Of a DNA stretch of 64,000 nucleotides, positions 62,041-64,000 are shown piece by piece. Below the pieces are notes generated by a model, which was not told the DNA's origin, ran no database searches, and was given only the letters and a program-made list of their open reading frames with translations. Every line of letters starts with the position of its first letter. Positions within the stretch are counted from its first letter, which is position 1. The translations under genes were made by a program, and so were the position numbers. Source of the stretch: Bilabrum cf. latius (lineage: Eukaryota; Bigyra: Bicosoecida; Bigyra; Bicosoecida); the NCBI GenBank assembly GCA_965178125.1, contig OZ237768.1:248001-312000 (forward strand), written 5' to 3'.

Positions 62041-64000
62041 TCACGGTCGGCACCCGTTCGTGTTGCCTTCCTCCACGACCTCCCAGTCCTGCGCATCCTT
62101 GGAGGAGAAATCGGTCAGCGACTGCCCCTGCGCCCCCTCCGAGCACATGGTGTTGCCGAGCAGCTTGTTGTGGACGGGGGTGCAGTACTTGTCGTCCAGC
62201 ACTCCGGAGAGGAAGGGGAATGATTCTCTCCACGCGGGCTTGCTCGCTTGCTCTGCGAGGGTCTGGTTGTCCTCCCCGTGGCAGCTCGACTTCTGCCAGC
62301 CGAGCCCTCGGTCATCAATGTGAATCGCGACCGCCTTGGTGCGATTGAGGGCGAAATAGTTGCCTTTCACTGTGGTATTGCGGCCACCGCCGATGAACAC
62401 GCCCTTGTTGCAATCGATAAACGTGTTGTTTTCGATCGTCCACCAAGACATCTCGCTGCGAAAGGGGGATAGGCGGGGGGGAGGAGAGGGGGGGTTGGAA
62501 TAGATGGGGAGAGGGGGGGGGCTAGTCGGGGGTCAATGACAGGGTCGGGGGTCTTCGACATCATACCATACCAGCAACCAGGATGAAAGCAAGGCAAAAT
62601 GTACATTGAGTGGAGTTCAACCTTGCGCCATTCGCACTACGACAAAATTGTACCGATCCATGACAAACAAAGGATGCAACCCCCCGTTGTCTCACTCGTC
62701 CAGGTAGATGGCCTGCACCGACGGATAGCCGAGGGCCACCGGCTCCGTGTTGTAGATCCTGCGGAACGTGTTACCTACAAGGCTCGAGTTGGGGTTAATG
62801 AACGCCTCGCCCTTCTATCCACAGGTGTAGAACGCGCCTGAGTCCGACACTTCCCAGCTTACTGCGAGGGTAGGAAGGCAAGCTAAAGGCACGGGATCTA
62901 GGAGAGGTTGTCCGTCGAGCAGCACTGGGCAAGCAGTTCGATGGTGCAGTAGTCAGCAACAGCACAACAACAGGCAGATTAACACACTTTGTAGGACCGA
63001 TGCCCGCCGTCCAATGAAGCTGCTCTCATGACCGAATGAAACAGCTGTCTCTCACGGTCTTCGATCAGGTTGCCCCGTACCACTGCGCTCACCCCAGGGA
63101 TTTCGTTCCCACCTCCCAGGATGCCCTGATGCGGCCCGTTGAACACATGGTTGTTCTCCAAAGTGACACCTACCCCGCCCCAGTGGATCCCAGGCATGTA
63201 GGTCCGCTTCCATCGGCCCATTTGGTGCGCGCTCGTGTTACGCACCACGATGCCAGACGGCGTCAGCGTGTCGAAGTCGGCTGCGGGCCCGGACACCGCC
63301 ACTGCGCTGCAGCCGACCCCGTACGCTTCCGATGAGTCCACGACGGTGCCCCGAGACCCCTCGATGGAGATTCCTTTGCGACCGTGCAGGGAGGCCACCA
63401 CGTTCTTCACACCGATGTTGGTGCAGTTGCCTTCCGTGCAGTTGACGCCGGATCCCATGGAGGACTCGAGCACGAGGCCATCGAACTGCACGTTGCTGGT
63501 GCCGGGACCCAGCTCAAACACATTCGCAGATACGCCAAAATATGCGCCATCGTTCATCGTGCGGCCGCTCACGCCCCGACGCCCGGCGAGCTTGGGAGCA
63601 GCTGCTCGCTGCTCCTCCGAGTTGCCGTCGAACCGCTCCAAATCGGACTGGGAGGGAGGGTAGAAGTACAGCGTGAGATCCGGGTCGGCTGTGTCGACGT
63701 ACCATTCCCCTGGGGCGTCGAGCTCCGACAGGAGGTTGATCCCGATGAAGCGAGCATTCTTTTTCCAGGCGGCCGGCCTCGTGCTGCTCGAGATGTTGAC
63801 GAGCGCTCCGCCGCTAGGAAGCGGCGAGATCGCGGAAATCTGCTCGTACTCGTCCGCCCAATCTACATGAACGTAGCCGTGGATCCAGGGGTCGTTTTCT
63901 TTTGCCCAGTTCAACGGACGGCTGTCGGTCGTGTTGAACCACGCAGACGTGCCGCCATCAGCGTGCGAGAACATCCAGGAGCCGTTCGCGGCAATGTTGG
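62041..64000 (-). CDS. Right-handed parallel beta-helix protein (polysaccharide-active type), 5' partial
   Basis: Three exons in the window: 63056-64000 (continues beyond the edge), 62696-62861, 62041-62455. Introns are GT-AG (GTGAGA donors, TCGCAG acceptors) and phases match, joining GNLIED to LSWEVSDSGAFYTCG and QAIYLD to DEMSWWTIENNTF. TGA at 62041-62043. The first 100 residues carry the pre-helix fold common in secreted bacterial and algal beta-helix enzymes (GYVHVDWADEY, LLSELDAPGEWYVD, LTLYFYPPS). Then come beta-helix rungs (VQFDGLVLESSMGSGV, VVASLHGRKGISIEG, GVTLENNHVFNG, WWTIENNTFIDCNKGVFI). Exact reaction unknown; lyase or glycoside hydrolase activity on acidic polysaccharide is an inference. 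One TAG in exon 2 reads Gln (TCGQKGEA). The intron at 62456-62695 holds a long pyrimidine tract. Confidence 0.75.

Noticed and set aside
1-64000. UAG recoded as pyrrolysine or by programmed readthrough
   Set aside because: TAG is far too frequent and spread over all kinds of genes; there are no methylamine genes and no prokaryotic gene layout.

Overview
The window is nuclear DNA from a GC-rich, intron-containing, probably flagellated single-celled eukaryote. Evidence for a eukaryote: GT-AG introns of about 60-310 nt that restore protein frames, a dynein regulatory complex (DRC10-like) protein, a PCIF1-type mRNA cap methyltransferase, an F-box/LRR-type protein, ankyrin repeats, and a giant secreted/membrane protein with IPT/TIG-like and GCC2/GCC3 Cys-rich modules. 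I cannot name the species. The polysaccharide-related genes (DUF579-like methyltransferase, arylsulfatase, beta-helix protein) would suit an alga or another walled/mucilaginous protist.

The window only makes sense with a non-standard genetic code. Read with the standard code, nearly every gene is shattered. Almost every break is TAG, and joining across TAG in the same frame restores long proteins. TAG sits where Gln is expected: inside a Pro-Gln repeat (9351-9407), inside a poly-Gln tract (3244-3264), and in coiled coils. All eleven complete genes end in TGA. TAA is essentially absent, either as a stop or inside genes, with one exception in the sulfatase. The annotation therefore uses UAG = Gln and UGA = stop, and leaves UAA unresolved.

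Layout. 1-1811 (-): N-terminal part of a MGC..S (predicted myristoylated) protein leaving the window. 2140-3765 (-): type II membrane DUF579-like polysaccharide methyltransferase. 4230-9770 (+): 1,846-residue low-complexity protein of unknown function. 9881-10828 (+): mitochondrial-type short-chain dehydrogenase. 11020-15561 (-): F-box/LRR-like protein. 15806-17808 (+): four-exon secreted arylsulfatase. 18050-19117 (-): unknown. 19304-20434 (-): four-exon ankyrin protein whose first intron carries three 39-bp tandem repeats. 20435-22146: intergenic. 22147-57102 (-): one gene for about 11,619 residues, with a 77-nt signal-peptide exon and a single 34.8-kb exon. 57276-58818 (+): DRC10-like. 58853-59312 (+): small unknown two-exon gene. 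59538-62033 (-): PCIF1-like. 62041-64000 (-): parallel beta-helix protein entering from the right edge.

The genes do not form a pathway. Genes are tightly packed, with divergent start-to-start gaps of only 173-464 bp and other gaps mostly below 250 bp. The DUF579-like enzyme, sulfatase and beta-helix protein could all act on extracellular sulfated or acidic polysaccharides. The giant protein is probably a surface receptor or adhesin. No tRNA, rRNA, transposon or CRISPR array was seen.
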